Positions 12,609 through 27,404 of a DNA stretch of 64,000 nt are shown one piece after another. The stretch lies in NCBI RefSeq assembly GCF_000336385.2, contig NZ_HG424458.1, positions 1-64,000 of the forward strand, read 5' to 3'. Position 1 is the first letter of the stretch. Each line of letters opens with the position of its first letter. The position numbers were made by a program, and so were the translations under genes. This stretch comes from Lysobacter antibioticus HS124. Lineage in GTDB: Bacteria > Pseudomonadota > Gammaproteobacteria > Xanthomonadales > Xanthomonadaceae. The notes below the pieces were generated by a model. That model saw only the letters and a program-made list of their open reading frames with translations, ran no database searches and was not told the origin of the DNA.

Positions 12609-15194
12609 TCAGGCAGCGACGGTATCGGCGACCTGCTTGTAATCTTCGATCTGGTCGAAGTTCATGTAGCGGTAGATCTTGTCGCCGTTGGCGTTGATCA
12701 CGCCGATGTCCGCCATGTACTCCTCGCGGGTCGGGATGCGGCCCAGACGCGAGCAGATCGCGGCCAGCTCGGCCGAACCCAGATACACGTTGGTGTTGCG
12801 GCCCAGACGGTTGGGGAAGTTGCGGGTCGAGGTCGAGAACACGGTCGCGCCCTCGCGCGCCTGCGCCTGGTTGCCCATGCACAGCGAGCAGCCCGGCATT
12901 TCCATGCGCGCGCCGGCGGTGCCGAAGGTGCCGTAGTGGCCTTCCTTGGTCAGCTCGGAGGCGTCCATCTTGGTCGGCGGCGCGACCCACAGGCGAGTCG
13001 GGATGTCGCGCTTGCCTTCCAGCAGCTTGGCGGCGGCGCGGAAGTGGCCGATGTTGGTCATGCACGAGCCGATGAAGACTTCGTCGATGACCGCGCCGGC
13101 GACGTCGGACAGGGTCTTCACATCGTCCGGGTCGTTCGGGCAGGCCACGATCGGCTCGACGATCTGGTCCAAATCGATCTCGATCACCGCCGCGTATTCG
13201 GCGTCGGCGTCGCCTTCCAGCAGCTGCGGGTCGGCCAGCCAGCCTTCCATCGCCTTGATCCGGCGCTGCAGCGAGCGGGCGTCGGCGTAGCCTTCGGCGA
13301 TCATCCACTTCAGCAGGGTGATGTTGCTGGTCAGGTACTCGACGATCGGCTCCTTGTCCAGCTTGACCGTGCAGCCGGCGGCCGAACGCTCGGCCGAGGC
13401 GTCGGAGAGTTCGAACGCCTGTTCGACCTTGAGCTGCGGCAGGCCTTCGATCTCGAGGATGCGGCCGGAGAAGATGTTCTTCTTGCCCTGCTTGGCGACG
13501 GTCAGCAGGCCCTGCTTGATCGCGGCCAGCGGGATCGCGTTGACCAGGTCGCGCAGGGTCACGCCGGGCTGCATGGTGCCCTTGAAGCGCACCAGCACCG
13601 ACTCCGGCATGTCCAGCGGCATGACGCCGGTGGCCGCGGCGAACGCGACCAGGCCCGAGCCGGCCGGGAACGAGATGCCGACCGGGAAACGGGTGTGCGA
13701 GTCGCCGCCGGTGCCGACGGTGTCAGGCATCAGCATGCGGTTGAGCCAGCTGTGGATCACGCCGTCGCCCGGACGCAGCGCAATGCCGCCGCGGTTGCTG
13801 ATGAAGGCCGGCAGTTCGTGATGGGTCTTGACGTCGACCGGCTTCGGGTAGGCCGCGGTGTGGCAGAACGACTGCATCACCAGATCGGCCGAGAAGCCCA
13901 GGCAGGCCAGATCCTTGAGCTCGTCGCGGGTCATCGGGCCGGTGGTGTCCTGCGACCCCACCGAGGTCATCTTCGGCTCGCAGTAGGTGCCCGGGCGGAT
14001 GCCCTGGCCTTCCGCCAGGCCGCAGGCGCGGCCGACCATCTTCTGCGCCAGCGAGTAGCCCTTGCCGGTGTCGGCCGGATTCTGCGGCAGGCGGAACAGG
14101 GTCGACGGGGCCAGGCCCAGGGCTTCGCGGGCCTTGGCGGTCAGGCCGCGGCCGACGATCAGCGGGATGCGGCCGCCGGCGCGGACTTCGTCCAGCAGCA
14201 CGTCGGACTTGAGCGCGAACTCGGCGATCAGCTCGCCGTTCTTGAACGCCTTGCCCTCGTACGGACGCAGCTCGACCACGTCGCCCATGTTCATCTGCGA
14301 CACGTCGAGTTCGATCGGCAGCGCGCCGGCGTCTTCCATCGTGTTGTAGAAGATCGGCGCGATCTTCGAGCCCAGGCACACGCCGCCGAAGCGCTTGTTC
14401 GGAATGAACGGGATGTCCTCGCCGGTGAACCACAGCACCGAGTTGGTCGCCGACTTGCGGCTGGAGCCGGTACCGACCACGTCGCCGACATAAGCGACCA
14501 GGTGGCCCTTGTCCTTCAGCGACTCGATGAAGGCGACCGGGCCGCGCTTGCCGTCCTCTTCCGGCTCGATGCCGTCGCGCTTGTTCTTGAGCATCGCCAG
14601 CGCGTGCAGCGGGATGTCCGGGCGGGTGGTCGCGTCCGGGGCCGGCGACAGGTCGTCGGTGTTGGTCTCGCCGGTCACCTTGAACACGGTGACGGTCATC
14701 GACTGCGGCACTTCCGGCTTGCTGGTGAACCACTCGGCGTCGGCCCAGCTCTGCAGCACGGCCTTGGCGTTGGCGTTGCCCTTCTCGGCCTTCTCCTGCA
14801 CGTCGTGGAAGGCGTCGAACATCAGCAGGGTGTGCTTGAGCGCGTCGGCGGCGACCGCGCCGACTTCGGCGTCGTCGAGCAGTTCGATCAGCGGATGGAT
14901 GTTGTAGCCGCCGAGCATGGTGCCCAGCAGTTCGGTGGCGCGGGCGCGCGAGATCAGCGCGTTCTTCTCGCTGCCGAAGGCGACCGCGGCCAGATAGGAA
15001 GCCTTGACCTTGGCGGCGTCGTCGACGCCGGCCGGGACGCGGTGGGTGATCAGGTCGAGCAGGAACTCTTCCTCGCCCGCCGGCGGGTTCTTCAGCAGCT
15101 CGATGACCTCGGCGGTCTGCTGGGCGGTCAGCGGCAGCGGCGGAATGCCCAGCGCGGCGCGCTCGGCAACGTGTTGGCGATAGCTGGAGAGCAT
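12609..15194 (-). CDS. acnB: Aconitate hydratase B (bifunctional with 2-methylisocitrate dehydratase)
   Basis: AcnB interconverts citrate and isocitrate in the TCA cycle through a [4Fe-4S] cluster. The 861-residue product has the B-type domain order, with an N-terminal HEAT-like and swivel region before the catalytic domains. The three cluster cysteines occur as FIGSCMTN and CSLCMGNQ near the C-terminus. The start [12 protein letters not shown] agrees with the family. It is divergent from acnA across 381 bases, so the two isozymes may share regulatory DNA. A strong terminator follows. Confidence 0.97.
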   Translation of the reverse strand: MLSSYRQHVAERAALGIPPLPLTAQQTAEVIELLKNPPAGEEEFLLDLITHRVPAGVDDAAKVKASYLAAVAFGSEKNALISRARATELLGTMLGGYNIHPLIELLDDAEVGAVAADALKHTLLMFDAFHDVQEKAEKGNANAKAVLQSWADAEWFTSKPEVPQSMTVTVFKVTGETNTDDLSPAPDATTRPDIPLHALAMLKNKRDGIEPEEDGKRGPVAFIESLKDKGHLVAYVGDVVGTGSSRKSATNSVLWFTGEDIPFIPNKRFGGVCLGSKIAPIFYNTMEDAGALPIELDVSQMNMGDVVELRPYEGKAFKNGELIAEFALKSDVLLDEVRAGGRIPLIVGRGLTAKAREALGLAPSTLFRLPQNPADTGKGYSLAQKMVGRACGLAEGQGIRPGTYCEPKMTSVGSQDTTGPMTRDELKDLACLGFSADLVMQSFCHTAAYPKPVDVKTHHELPAFISNRGGIALRPGDGVIHSWLNRMLMPDTVGTGGDSHTRFPVGISFPAGSGLVAFAAATGVMPLDMPESVLVRFKGTMQPGVTLRDLVNAIPLAAIKQGLLTVAKQGKKNIFSGRILEIEGLPQLKVEQAFELSDASAERSAAGCTVKLDKEPIVEYLTSNITLLKWMIAEGYADARSLQRRIKAMEGWLADPQLLEGDADAEYAAVIEIDLDQIVEPIVACPNDPDDVKTLSDVAGAVIDEVFIGSCMTNIGHFRAAAKLLEGKRDIPTRLWVAPPTKMDASELTKEGHYGTFGTAGARMEMPGCSLCMGNQAQAREGATVFSTSTRNFPNRLGRNTNVYLGSAELAAICSRLGRIPTREEYMADIGVINANGDKIYRYMNFDQIEDYKQVADTVAA

Positions 15195-15575
15195 GGAGAG
15201 TCCCGTCGGAGTGGAGCGGAAAGACGCCGTACCGTTGCGTGGTCCGCTCGGCGGACCGGGCGGATTGCGTGGCGGCTTGGGGGCGAGGCCTCAGGCGCCC
15301 GCCAGGGGCTCGGCCTCGACCGCGTATTTTGCCTTCAAAGGCGCCTTCGGGCAACGCGGCGAGGGCGGCGCCCGGCCCCGCCGGGCAAGGCTTTGCGCGA
15401 TCCGTCCATACGCTTGCGGCGGAACGCTGTAGCCCGCTTAGACCATTGTCTGCACGCTACCTGAACCCGATAAAGCGATAATCGGCGCCACGCCCGACCG
15501 CACGGTCGATCGGCGCTAAGCCAGCCACCGTGCCGTGCCTCACGCACGCCAGCCGCATCAAGGAGCTCCAACGAC
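15195..15575. other. Divergent regulatory region between acnB and acnA
   Basis: No gene was recognised in this stretch, which must hold the promoters of both aconitase genes. A candidate sigma-70 promoter for acnA is listed separately. Confidence 0.6.
15446..15474 (+). promoter_or_regulatory. Candidate sigma-70 promoter of acnA
   Basis: TTGTCT and GATAAA are separated by exactly 17 bases, 102 bases before the acnA start, in a locally AT-richer stretch. The match is by eye only. Confidence 0.35.
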
Positions 15576-18344
<2,769 letters not shown>

Positions 18345-18461
18345 CAGGCTCCGGACGGAGCGGAAGCCCCCGCCACGGCGGCATCCTGCATTACGTGCTG
18401 CGCCAGTTGGCGGCGAAAAAGACCGCCTGACAGGCTCCGGACGGGGCGGGTGAGTCGCGTT

Positions 18462-18558
18462 CCCTTCTCCCGCTTGTGAGAGAGGGGCTAGGGTGAGGGC
18501 CTCGACGGCCCGCGTGCCCTCATCCGCCCCTTCGGAGCACCTTCTCCCGCAAGCGGGA
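18462..18558. repeat. REP-like intergenic repeat (CTTCTCCCGC family)
   Basis: The left arm contains CCTTCTCCCGCTTGTGAGAG and GGGTGAGGGC. The right arm contains CCCTCATCCGCCCC and CTTCTCCCGCAAGCGGGA. This paired layout is a familiar dispersed intergenic repeat in high-GC proteobacteria. Confidence 0.65.
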
Positions 18559-18780
18559 TGCAGCGGCGGCGCCGCTCGAAACCGCCCCCGAGGCAGAAGC
18601 GCCGCAAGTCGCGACCCACCCACGCCGGTTTGGCCCCGCCTGGGACGGACCCGCGCACCCAGATGCGGCCCCGCCCGGCCGCGTCCGAAGCCCTCCGACA
18701 GGCGATCGTCTTTTGCATACGCGCAGAACCGCCGAAGGCGATCTCACACGCCCAGGGCGCGCCGCCGCCCCCGATCGCGG

Positions 18781-19290
18781 TCACAGCCGTGGCTGCCATT
18801 GCGCCGAGGTCATGCGCCACTGGCCGTCTTGGTCGCGCCAACCGGTCTGCACCGAATACCACTGCGCCGCTTCGGGCAAGGGCTGCCCCGCCCCACCGCC
18901 GAGCGCGGCCTCGAAACGCACGCGTGCGTGGCCATCCTGCAGCGCGATGTCGACCTTGCCGAGCTTGACCCAGACCGAGCGATAACGCAGGAAACCGGCC
19001 ACCGCCAGGCGCCGCGCGCCGGCCCGGTCCATGCCTTCCGGACCGATGAAATCCTCGGCCAGTTGGGCCTCGATCGCGGCCGCATCGCGGGCATCGATCG
19101 CCGCCTGCAATTGCTCCATCGAAGCGCGCAGGCGCTGTTCCGGCGCCGGCCGTTCGGCGCAGCCGGCCAAGCCCAGCCCAAGCAGCGCGCCCCATGCCCA
19201 GCCGCGCCCGCCGCGCGCCGGCCGCGGCGAATCGGCGCCGGGAGCGGTCCGGACGGTCGGGATCGGGAAGGTCGCTAGCACGCTGCGCAT
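18781..19290 (-). CDS. Lipoprotein with an NTF2-like domain
   Basis: A lipobox (LGLGLAGC, Cys at about residue 44) follows a hydrophobic helix, indicating a lipid-anchored periplasmic protein. The rest (about 120 residues) resembles SnoaL/DUF4440-type NTF2-like folds: an N-terminal helix pair (RLRASMEQLQAAIDARD) followed by strands. The 169-residue start is uncertain. The ATG used leaves an unusually long stretch before the lipobox, and no good ribosome-binding site is visible, so a nearer alternative start codon is possible. Divergent from rpfB. Function unknown. Confidence 0.65.
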   Translation of the reverse strand: MRSVLATFPIPTVRTAPGADSPRPARGGRGWAWGALLGLGLAGCAERPAPEQRLRASMEQLQAAIDARDAAAIEAQLAEDFIGPEGMDRAGARRLAVAGFLRYRSVWVKLGKVDIALQDGHARVRFEAALGGGAGQPLPEAAQWYSVQTGWRDQDGQWRMTSAQWQPRL

Positions 19291-19508
19291 GGCGGAAAAA
19301 CACCGGTGGCGGAAAATCGCACGACCGTTCAATCGGCCGTGTCCGACTGCGATCCTGACAGGTCCGCGCCGCTGCCGACAACGCCTGCGCGAACGCTGCG
19401 CCGCCTCCTTGCCAGTGGGTAGAGCCTATGCTCCAATCGATCAAACACCGTACGGCGGCGCACACAGCCGCCTGCGCCGATATCTAAGCGATTAAAGAGG
19501 GGATCGCG

Positions 19509-21185
19509 ATGAGTTTGGAACGTCCTTGGCTTGCCCAGTATCCGCAAGGCGTGCCCGCACAGATCGACGTCGACGAATTCCCGTCGGTGGTCTCGGTGCT
19601 GCAGAACGCGATCGACAAATACCGCGATCGCCCGGCCTTCTCGAATTTCGGCAAGGTCCTCACCTACGGCGACATCGACCGGCTCAGCGCCCAGTTCGCC
19701 GCTTACCTGCTCGGCGAGCTCAAGCTCAAGAAGGGCGATCGCGTCGCGATCATGATGCCCAACTGCCTGCAGTATCCGATCGCCACCTTCGGCGTGCTGC
19801 GCGCCGGCCTGAGCGTGGTCAACACCAATCCGATGTACACCCCGCGCGAGCTCAAGCACCAACTCGTCGATTCCGGCGCGTCGGTGATCTTGGTGCTCGA
19901 CAACTTCGGCAAGACCGTGGCCGAAGTCGTCGCCGACACCCAGGTCAAGCAGGTCATCACCACCGGCTTGGGCGACATGATCGGCGGGCTCAAGGGCCCG
20001 ATCATGAACTTCGTGCTGAAGTACGTGAAGAAGATGGTGCCGGACTACGACATCCCCGGCGCCGTGCGCTTCCGCGACACCCTCACCCTGGGCCAGATGC
20101 ACAAGCTGCCCGAGGTGGAGATCTCGCCCGACGACATCGCCTTCCTGCAGTACACCGGCGGCACCACCGGACTGGCCAAGGGCGCGATGCTGACCCACCG
20201 CAACCTGGCCGCCAACATGCAGCAAGCCGCGGCCTGGGTCGGGGCCAACGTCAAGTACGGCCAGGAAGTCATCATCACCGCGCTGCCGCTGTACCACATC
20301 TTCGCCTTGACCGCGAACGGCCTGGTGTTCATGAAGTTCGGCGGACTCAACCACATGATCACCAACCCGCGCGACATGGCGGGCTTCGTCAAGGAACTCA
20401 AGAACACGCCGTTCACCGCGATCACCGGGGTCAACACGCTGTTCAACGGCCTGCTCAACACGCCCGGTTTCGATCAGGTGGATTTCTCGCGCCTGCACCT
20501 GACCCTGGGCGGCGGCATGGCGGTGCAGCGCTCGGTCGCCGAACGCTGGAAGCAGGTCACCGGCGTGACCCTGGTCGAGGCCTACGGTCTGACCGAGACC
20601 TCGCCCGCGGCCTGCATCAATCCGATGGACCTGCCCGAGTACAACGGCGCGATCGGCCTGCCGATCTCCTCCACCGACGCCTGCGTCAAGGACGAGGAAG
20701 GCCGCATGCTGCCGATCGGCGAAGTCGGCGAACTGTGCATCAAGGGCCCGCAGGTGATGAAGGGCTATTGGCAGCGGCCCGAAGAGACCGCACAAGTCAT
20801 CGACGCCGACGGCTGGCTGCACACCGGCGACATGGCGCGCATGGACGAGCAAGGCTTCTTCTACATCGTCGACCGCAAGAAGGACATGATCCTGGTGTCC
20901 GGCTTCAACGTGTATCCGAACGAAGTCGAGGACGTGATCGCGATGATGCCGGGAGTGCTGGAAGTGGCCGCCGTCGGCGTGCCGGACGAGAAGTCCGGCG
21001 AAGCGGTGAAGGTGGTGATCGTGAAGAAGGACCCCGCGCTGACCGCCGACGAGGTCAAGGCCCACGCGCGCGCCAACCTCACCGGCTACAAGCACCCCCG
21101 CTACGTCGAGTTCCGCACCGAACTGCCCAAGACCAACGTCGGCAAGATCCTGCGCCGCGAGTTGCGCGACAACGCCAAGACGTGA
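19509..21185 (+). CDS. rpfB: Long-chain fatty acid-CoA ligase RpfB
   Basis: This ANL-superfamily enzyme adenylates free fatty acids and joins them to CoA; in Xanthomonas RpfB acts in fatty-acid recycling and DSF turnover. The 558-residue product shows the P-loop YTGGTTGLAKG (215-225), YGLTETSP from 359, HTGD from 438, DRKKDMILVSGFNVYPNEVE, and the catalytic Lys in TNVGKILRREL near the C-terminus. AGAGGGGA precedes the ATG. A terminator follows, so rpfF, 197 bases on, likely has its own promoter. The symbol rests on adjacency to rpfF; by sequence alone it is a FadD-type ligase. Confidence 0.93.
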   Translation: MSLERPWLAQYPQGVPAQIDVDEFPSVVSVLQNAIDKYRDRPAFSNFGKVLTYGDIDRLSAQFAAYLLGELKLKKGDRVAIMMPNCLQYPIATFGVLRAGLSVVNTNPMYTPRELKHQLVDSGASVILVLDNFGKTVAEVVADTQVKQVITTGLGDMIGGLKGPIMNFVLKYVKKMVPDYDIPGAVRFRDTLTLGQMHKLPEVEISPDDIAFLQYTGGTTGLAKGAMLTHRNLAANMQQAAAWVGANVKYGQEVIITALPLYHIFALTANGLVFMKFGGLNHMITNPRDMAGFVKELKNTPFTAITGVNTLFNGLLNTPGFDQVDFSRLHLTLGGGMAVQRSVAERWKQVTGVTLVEAYGLTETSPAACINPMDLPEYNGAIGLPISSTDACVKDEEGRMLPIGEVGELCIKGPQVMKGYWQRPEETAQVIDADGWLHTGDMARMDEQGFFYIVDRKKDMILVSGFNVYPNEVEDVIAMMPGVLEVAAVGVPDEKSGEAVKVVIVKKDPALTADEVKAHARANLTGYKHPRYVEFRTELPKTNVGKILRRELRDNAKT

Positions 21186-21242
21186 GTTTGGGTGAGCCGG
21201 TCGCAGCGCCGCGCGCTACGACCGGCCATTGCCGCATTCAGG

Positions 21243-21268
21243 AGCCCCTGCCCGGCAGGGGCTTTTTT
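21243..21268 (+). terminator. Terminator between rpfB and rpfF
   Basis: The stem AGCCCCTG/CAGGGGCT with a five-base loop is followed by a run of T, 57 bases after the rpfB stop. Confidence 0.85.
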
Positions 21269-21342
21269 GTGCGCGCCAACGCAGGCAAAACGCGAACTCG
21301 GGCTTGTCTGAACACACTAGGAACGAGGTGTAGCATCGAATT

Positions 21343-21360
21343 GCGGGACTTTTTTCCCGC
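21343..21360 (+). promoter_or_regulatory. Hairpin in the rpfF leader
   Basis: A 6-bp stem GCGGGA/TCCCGC encloses a pyrimidine loop (CTTTTT), 22 bases before the rpfF ATG. It could influence translation or mRNA stability; no function is shown. Confidence 0.35.
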
Positions 21361-21382
21361 CACCGACCTCCAGGAGTCCGCC

Positions 21383-22318
21383 ATGTCCATCTCCGCTCGT
21401 TTCCCCATCGCCGAAGCCGCTTCCGTCCGTTTCCCGGCCGCCGAAGCCAGCCTGTTCCGTCATGTGGCCGATGCCGCGGGCAGCGTCGATTGGGGCTACA
21501 TGCACGCCCAGCCCGAGCTCGTCCATGGAGCGGACGCGGTCTATTCGCCCTGCTTCTCGATCCGCCTGCTCGACGACATGAAGCGGGTGCAGGAACGCAT
21601 CCGCCGCGAACTGGCCGCCGACACCGATCCGCGCGCCGGCATCCGCCATTTCGTCCTCGGCTCGGAAGCCGATGTGTTCAATCTCGGCGGCGACCTGGCC
21701 CTGTTCTCGCGCCTGATCCGCGAAAACGATCGCGAGCGCCTGCTCGATTACGCGCGCCTGTGCATCGAAGTCGCGTTCAATCTCTATCAGCTGCACGAAG
21801 ACCGCGTGCACAGCATCGCGGTGATCCAGGGCGACGCGCTCGGCGGCGGTTTCGAGGCGGCGCTGTGCTGCCACACCATCATCGCCGAGGCCGGCACCGG
21901 CATGGGCTTCCCGGAGGTGCTGTTCGACCTGTTCCCGGGCATGGGCGCCTACACCTTCCTGACCCGGCGCGTTTCGCCGGCCCAGGCCGAGCACATGATG
22001 CTCAACGCCCGCGTCTATCCGGTCGAAGAGCTGCTGCGCATGGGCGTGGTCGACCAGGTGGTGCCGCGCGGCTGCGGCCTGCAGGCGGCGCACGACACGA
22101 TCAAGCGCAACCAGCGCATGGGCAACGCGCTGCGGGCGATGAACACCGTGCGCCAGGCCTGCCGTCCGGTCAGCCTCGAGGAGCTGCTGTCGGTCACCAC
22201 CGAATGGGTCGACGCCGCCATGCGCCTCAGCGACCGCGGGCTCAAGACCATGGACCGTCTGGTGCGCGCGCAGCAGCGCCGGGCCGGCTCGGCCGCGCTG
22301 AATCTGGCGCTGGCATGA
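21383..22318 (+). CDS. rpfF: DSF synthase RpfF (enoyl-CoA hydratase/thioesterase family)
   Basis: RpfF converts 3-hydroxyacyl-ACP into cis-2-enoic acids, the diffusible signal factor. The crotonase fold is evident, with GGGFEAAL and GFPEVLFDLFPGMGAY. The two catalytic glutamates fall at residues 158 and 178, the same 20-residue spacing as Glu141/Glu161 of Xanthomonas RpfF. The protein has 311 residues; the extra 17 or so lie at the N-terminus, which is Ala-rich. GGAG lies just upstream of the ATG. It converges with rpfC, and RpfC is known to bind and restrain RpfF. Confidence 0.97.
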   Translation: MSISARFPIAEAASVRFPAAEASLFRHVADAAGSVDWGYMHAQPELVHGADAVYSPCFSIRLLDDMKRVQERIRRELAADTDPRAGIRHFVLGSEADVFNLGGDLALFSRLIRENDRERLLDYARLCIEVAFNLYQLHEDRVHSIAVIQGDALGGGFEAALCCHTIIAEAGTGMGFPEVLFDLFPGMGAYTFLTRRVSPAQAEHMMLNARVYPVEELLRMGVVDQVVPRGCGLQAAHDTIKRNQRMGNALRAMNTVRQACRPVSLEELLSVTTEWVDAAMRLSDRGLKTMDRLVRAQQRRAGSAALNLALA

Positions 22319-22336
22319 TCGTCTTGCAGGGGGGAG

Positions 22337-22361
22337 CCTGCCACGCGTCCTGCGTGGCAGG
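22337..22361. terminator. Shared hairpin between convergent rpfF and rpfC
   Basis: A perfect 10-bp stem (CCTGCCACGC/GCGTGGCAGG) with a five-base loop lies in the 51-base gap between the two stop codons. It lacks a T tract, so it may stall polymerase or protect 3' ends rather than act as a classical terminator. Confidence 0.55.
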
Positions 22362-22369
22362 ATGCAACG

Positions 22370-24541
22370 TCACGATACGTCGGGGACGTCCTTGCCGCGC
22401 CCGCCGCCCCGGCTGAGGCGCGCGACTTCCTGACGGCTGAGGTCGGCGACCGCCGCCAGCTGACCGGCGAGTTCGCTGACGAGTTTGCCGTGTTCGCGCG
22501 CCAGCGCATCGTCGCCGGCCCGCATGATCTGCGAGCAGCGTTCGGCGATGGAGTGCGCACCCAGGTTTTCGCACACGCCCTTGTAGGCATGCGCGACCTC
22601 GCGGAATTCGTCCCACTGCTGGGCCAGGCCGGCCGCAGCGAGATTGGTCTGACAGGCCGCGGCGTCCTTGAGGCATTGCTCGACGAAGTCGCGCAGGAAC
22701 TGATCGCCCAACCCCATTTCCGCCAGCTCGGCGAGCACCGCCGGATTGGTCAGCGGACGGCTGACGTCGCTGATCGCGCGCACCGCCGGCAGACGCTGGG
22801 TGTCGACCACGTCGGCGATGGTTTCCAGCAGGCGCCCGACCACGATCGGCTTGGTCAGGAAGGCCATGGCGCCGGCTTCGCTGGCCGCCTCCGAAGCCTG
22901 CAGGGTGGCGTCGGCGCTGAGGATGATGGTCGGCGTGCGGCGGCTGTTGCCGGCCTGCATGAAGCGCAGCTGGCGGATCACGTCCAGGCCGCTCAGGCCG
23001 GGCATGTGCATGTCCAGGATGGCCAGTTCGAACTGGCCGGTCTCGAGTTGGTCCAGCGCCTCCTCGCCGTCGTTGACCGCCTGCACGCGGTGGCCGGCGC
23101 GTTCGAGGATGCGGGTCAGCACGGTGCGGTTGGCCGACTGGTCGTCGGCGATCAGCACCTTGAGGCCGCGCACCCGGGTCTTGTGGCGGATGAACGGGTC
23201 TTCGAACGAGACCACCTTGCCGCTTTCCTGCGGCTCGGCCTCGTGGGTCTGCGGCGCGGCCTCCTCCAGCCGCAGCGGCAGTTCGATCCAGAAGTGGCTG
23301 CCGCCGCCCGGATTGCCTTCCAGGCCGATCTGGCCGCCGAGCAACTGGGTCAGGGTCTTGGCGATGGTGGTGCCCAGACCGGTGCCGCCGAAGCGCCGGG
23401 TCGGGCCGTTGTCGACCTGCTCGAAGGCCTGGAAGATCCGCTCCTGGTCCGCGCTGGGAATGCCGATGCCGGTGTCGCGGACCGAGAAGCGCAAGCGCGC
23501 CTGGCGACCGCCGCCGGGCAGCGGCGCCGGCGCGCCGCCGTCGGCGATCCGGGTCACCAGCGACACGCCGCCCTTCTCGGTGAACTTGACTGCGTTGTGC
23601 AGCAGGTTCAGCAGCACCTGAGTCAATAGCGCGCTGTCGCCGTTCAAGCGCAGCGGCACGTCCTGCTCGACGTCGATCTTGAGGGTCAGGCCCTTGGCCG
23701 CGGCCAGCGGCTGCAGCATCTTCTGCAGGCGCTTCATCACCTCCTGCAGGTTGAAGTCGACGTCGCGGCGCTGCAGCTTGCCGGCCTCGATCGCCGAGAT
23801 GTCGAGCACGTCGTTGACCAGCAGCAACAGCGATTGCGCCGAGGTATGGATGACGTCGGCGTACTCGCGCTGCTCCGGCGCCAGGCGGGTGCCGTGCATG
23901 AGCTCGGCCATGCCGATGATGCCGTTCAGCGGCGTGCGCAGTTCGTGGCTCATGTTGGCCAGGAAGCGGCTCTTGGCCTCGTTGGCCCGGCGCGCGTCCT
24001 CGGTGGCCTTCTGCAGGCTGCGCAGCAGCGAGGACAGATAGGCCGGAATCGCCACCAGGCCCAGCCACAGGCCGGCGCTCAAATAGGGCTGGTCGCGCCA
24101 GTACGGATTGGCCAGGATCACCGCCAGGAACGAAGCGCCTGCCAGCGAGGCGGAGGTGTACAGATAACGGGTGCCGTAGCGCAGGCCGTTGCCGATGGTG
24201 ACCCACAGGACGATCACGTACAGCGGCGCCAGCGAGGGCGCGTCCAGCGACATCAGCGCCGCCAGGGTCGAGTAGTCGGCGATCATGCCGATCCAGCGTC
24301 GAAGGTGCGAGACCCCGGGCCAGCGCACGATCCCGGCCAACAGCCCCAGCCCCACCAGCGATTCGGCGGACATCACCCAGAGCATGGTCTGGGTCGCCCG
24401 GCTGTCCTGCTCGAAGGCCTGCAGCCCGAGCAGATAGGCCACGATCAGGCAGGCGATGATCAGACGCACCAGGGCCTGCCCGTGCTCGCTGTCCGGGCGG
24501 TTGGATAGGCGCTCTTTCAGCAAGCGCAGGATGGAAGCCAT
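22370..24541 (-). CDS. rpfC: DSF sensor hybrid histidine kinase RpfC
   Basis: RpfC is the inner-membrane DSF receptor that phosphorylates RpfG. The 723 residues (726 in X. campestris) comprise about five to six N-terminal membrane helices (residues about 25-175) and a kinase core with the H-box [13 protein letters not shown] (His199), N-box LLHNAVKF and GTGLG. A receiver domain follows with Asp510 in LDMHMPG, then an Hpt domain with His651 in VAHAYKG. All four phosphorelay parts are intact. It starts three bases after the rpfG stop, so both are one operon. rpfH, present between them in Xanthomonas, is absent. Confidence 0.97.
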   Translation of the reverse strand: MASILRLLKERLSNRPDSEHGQALVRLIIACLIVAYLLGLQAFEQDSRATQTMLWVMSAESLVGLGLLAGIVRWPGVSHLRRWIGMIADYSTLAALMSLDAPSLAPLYVIVLWVTIGNGLRYGTRYLYTSASLAGASFLAVILANPYWRDQPYLSAGLWLGLVAIPAYLSSLLRSLQKATEDARRANEAKSRFLANMSHELRTPLNGIIGMAELMHGTRLAPEQREYADVIHTSAQSLLLLVNDVLDISAIEAGKLQRRDVDFNLQEVMKRLQKMLQPLAAAKGLTLKIDVEQDVPLRLNGDSALLTQVLLNLLHNAVKFTEKGGVSLVTRIADGGAPAPLPGGGRQARLRFSVRDTGIGIPSADQERIFQAFEQVDNGPTRRFGGTGLGTTIAKTLTQLLGGQIGLEGNPGGGSHFWIELPLRLEEAAPQTHEAEPQESGKVVSFEDPFIRHKTRVRGLKVLIADDQSANRTVLTRILERAGHRVQAVNDGEEALDQLETGQFELAILDMHMPGLSGLDVIRQLRFMQAGNSRRTPTIILSADATLQASEAASEAGAMAFLTKPIVVGRLLETIADVVDTQRLPAVRAISDVSRPLTNPAVLAELAEMGLGDQFLRDFVEQCLKDAAACQTNLAAAGLAQQWDEFREVAHAYKGVCENLGAHSIAERCSQIMRAGDDALAREHGKLVSELAGQLAAVADLSRQEVARLSRGGGRGKDVPDVS

Positions 24542-24544
24542 CGG

Positions 24545-25603
24545 CTACTCCAAGCCGGGACGAGGAAAACTGGCGGAGTATCTGTCGCAAATTTCGTCGA
24601 GACGGGCGCGGCTGCGGATCAGCGCGTCCACGCACCGCGGGTCGAACAGGCGGCCCCGCTGGGCGTACATATACTCCAAAGCCTCTTCCACGTCCCAGGC
24701 TTTCTTATAGGGGCGGGGCGAAATCAGGGCGTCGAACACGTCGGCGACCGCCACGATCCGCGCCTCCAGCGGGATCTGCTCCCCGACCAGGCCGTCGGGA
24801 TAGCCGCTGCCATCGTAGCGCTCGTGATGGCGCAGGGCGATCAGGGCCCCGGCCTGGATGAAGCGGTTCTGGCTGCCGCTGAGCAGTTCGTAGCCGATCT
24901 TGGGGTGGCGGCGCATGACCGCCGTCTCCTCCTCGGTCAGCGGGCCGGGCTTCATCAGCACCGAGTCGGGAATGGCGATCTTGCCGATGTCGTGCAGCGG
25001 CGCGGCCATCTCGATCACCCGGATCTCGTCTTCGAACATGCCCAGCTGTTCGGCGATCAGTCCGGCGATGTGCGACATGCGCTCCAGGTAGGCGCTGGTG
25101 CCGGCGTCGCGGTACTCGATCGCGCGCGCCAGCCGCGACAAGGTTTCGCGCTCGCGCTCTTCGACCTCGTGCATGCTCGACAGCAGGCGCTGTTCCAGCG
25201 ACAGCGCACGCTGCTTGACGTTCTCCGACTGCTGGCGCAGCTGCAGCAGGTTGCGGCAACGTGCGCGCAGTTCGCGCGGACGCACCGGCTTGACCAGGAA
25301 GTCGATCACGCCGGCTTCCAGCGCGGCCTGGCGCACCGGTTCGTCGCCGACCACGGTGACCAGAATGATCGGAATGTCGCGATGCATCGGCAGGCGGCGG
25401 AAACGGCGCGCGAACTCCAGGCCGTCGATGCCCGGCATGCGGTAATCGAGCAGCAACAGGTCGGGCTGATGCGTTTCGCACCAGGCGAGCGCGGCCTCGG
25501 GTTCGCCGAAATCGTGCACCGACAGCTCGGGCGCTATGTCCTCGATGATGTGGCGCAGCATGGTCCGCGCGGACGTTTGGTCATCGACGATAACGACGTT
25601 CAC
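24545..25603 (-). CDS. rpfG: HD-GYP response regulator RpfG
   Basis: RpfG degrades cyclic di-GMP when phosphorylated by RpfC, linking DSF to virulence, motility or antibiotic output. The 352-residue protein has a receiver domain (VDDQT; phospho-acceptor Asp53 in LLDYRMPG; Lys in FLVKPVRP) and a C-terminal HD-GYP domain with HDIGK and HHERYDGSGYPDG, so catalysis should be intact. The start codon is GTG; it looks about 25 residues shorter than Xanthomonas RpfG, the difference lying before the receiver domain. It is the promoter-proximal gene of rpfG-rpfC. Confidence 0.95.
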   Translation of the reverse strand: MNVVIVDDQTSARTMLRHIIEDIAPELSVHDFGEPEAALAWCETHQPDLLLLDYRMPGIDGLEFARRFRRLPMHRDIPIILVTVVGDEPVRQAALEAGVIDFLVKPVRPRELRARCRNLLQLRQQSENVKQRALSLEQRLLSSMHEVEERERETLSRLARAIEYRDAGTSAYLERMSHIAGLIAEQLGMFEDEIRVIEMAAPLHDIGKIAIPDSVLMKPGPLTEEETAVMRRHPKIGYELLSGSQNRFIQAGALIALRHHERYDGSGYPDGLVGEQIPLEARIVAVADVFDALISPRPYKKAWDVEEALEYMYAQRGRLFDPRCVDALIRSRARLDEICDRYSASFPRPGLE

Positions 25604-25798
25604 ACCGGTATCCGTAGTGAGGCCGCCCCCTGTGGCGGCCGATCCGCGAGCATACCCCGCCGCGATGCCCGTGACAGCCGTCTAAGGTCCCAAGTGGCAA
25701 ACCTAGAACACTTCCACACATAGCCCGTCGCAAATCTGCGGACCGCCGTCCGCCGCAGCAATGCGCGCGGTTCATCACGGTTTCTACGCAGCCCCATA

Positions 25799-25827
25799 AC
25801 GAAAACGGCCAGCGGATGCTGGCCGTT
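25799..25827 (-). terminator. Terminator of lysS
   Basis: The stem AACGGCCA/TGGCCGTT with an eight-base loop, followed on the minus strand by TTTTCGTT, lies about 55 bases past the lysS stop. Confidence 0.75.
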
Positions 25828-25882
25828 CGCGGGCGCCGGTCGCGTTGGGCAGCGGGCGCCCGTTCGCGAACCCGGGCGAGAC

Positions 25883-27397
<1,515 letters not shown>

Positions 27398-27404
27398 TGC
27401 GGTT

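Noticed and set aside
18370-18430. Second acnA-like C-terminal segment as a separate gene or a longer AcnA
   Set aside because: It has no start codon of its own and lies beyond the acnA stop; it is a duplicated fragment.
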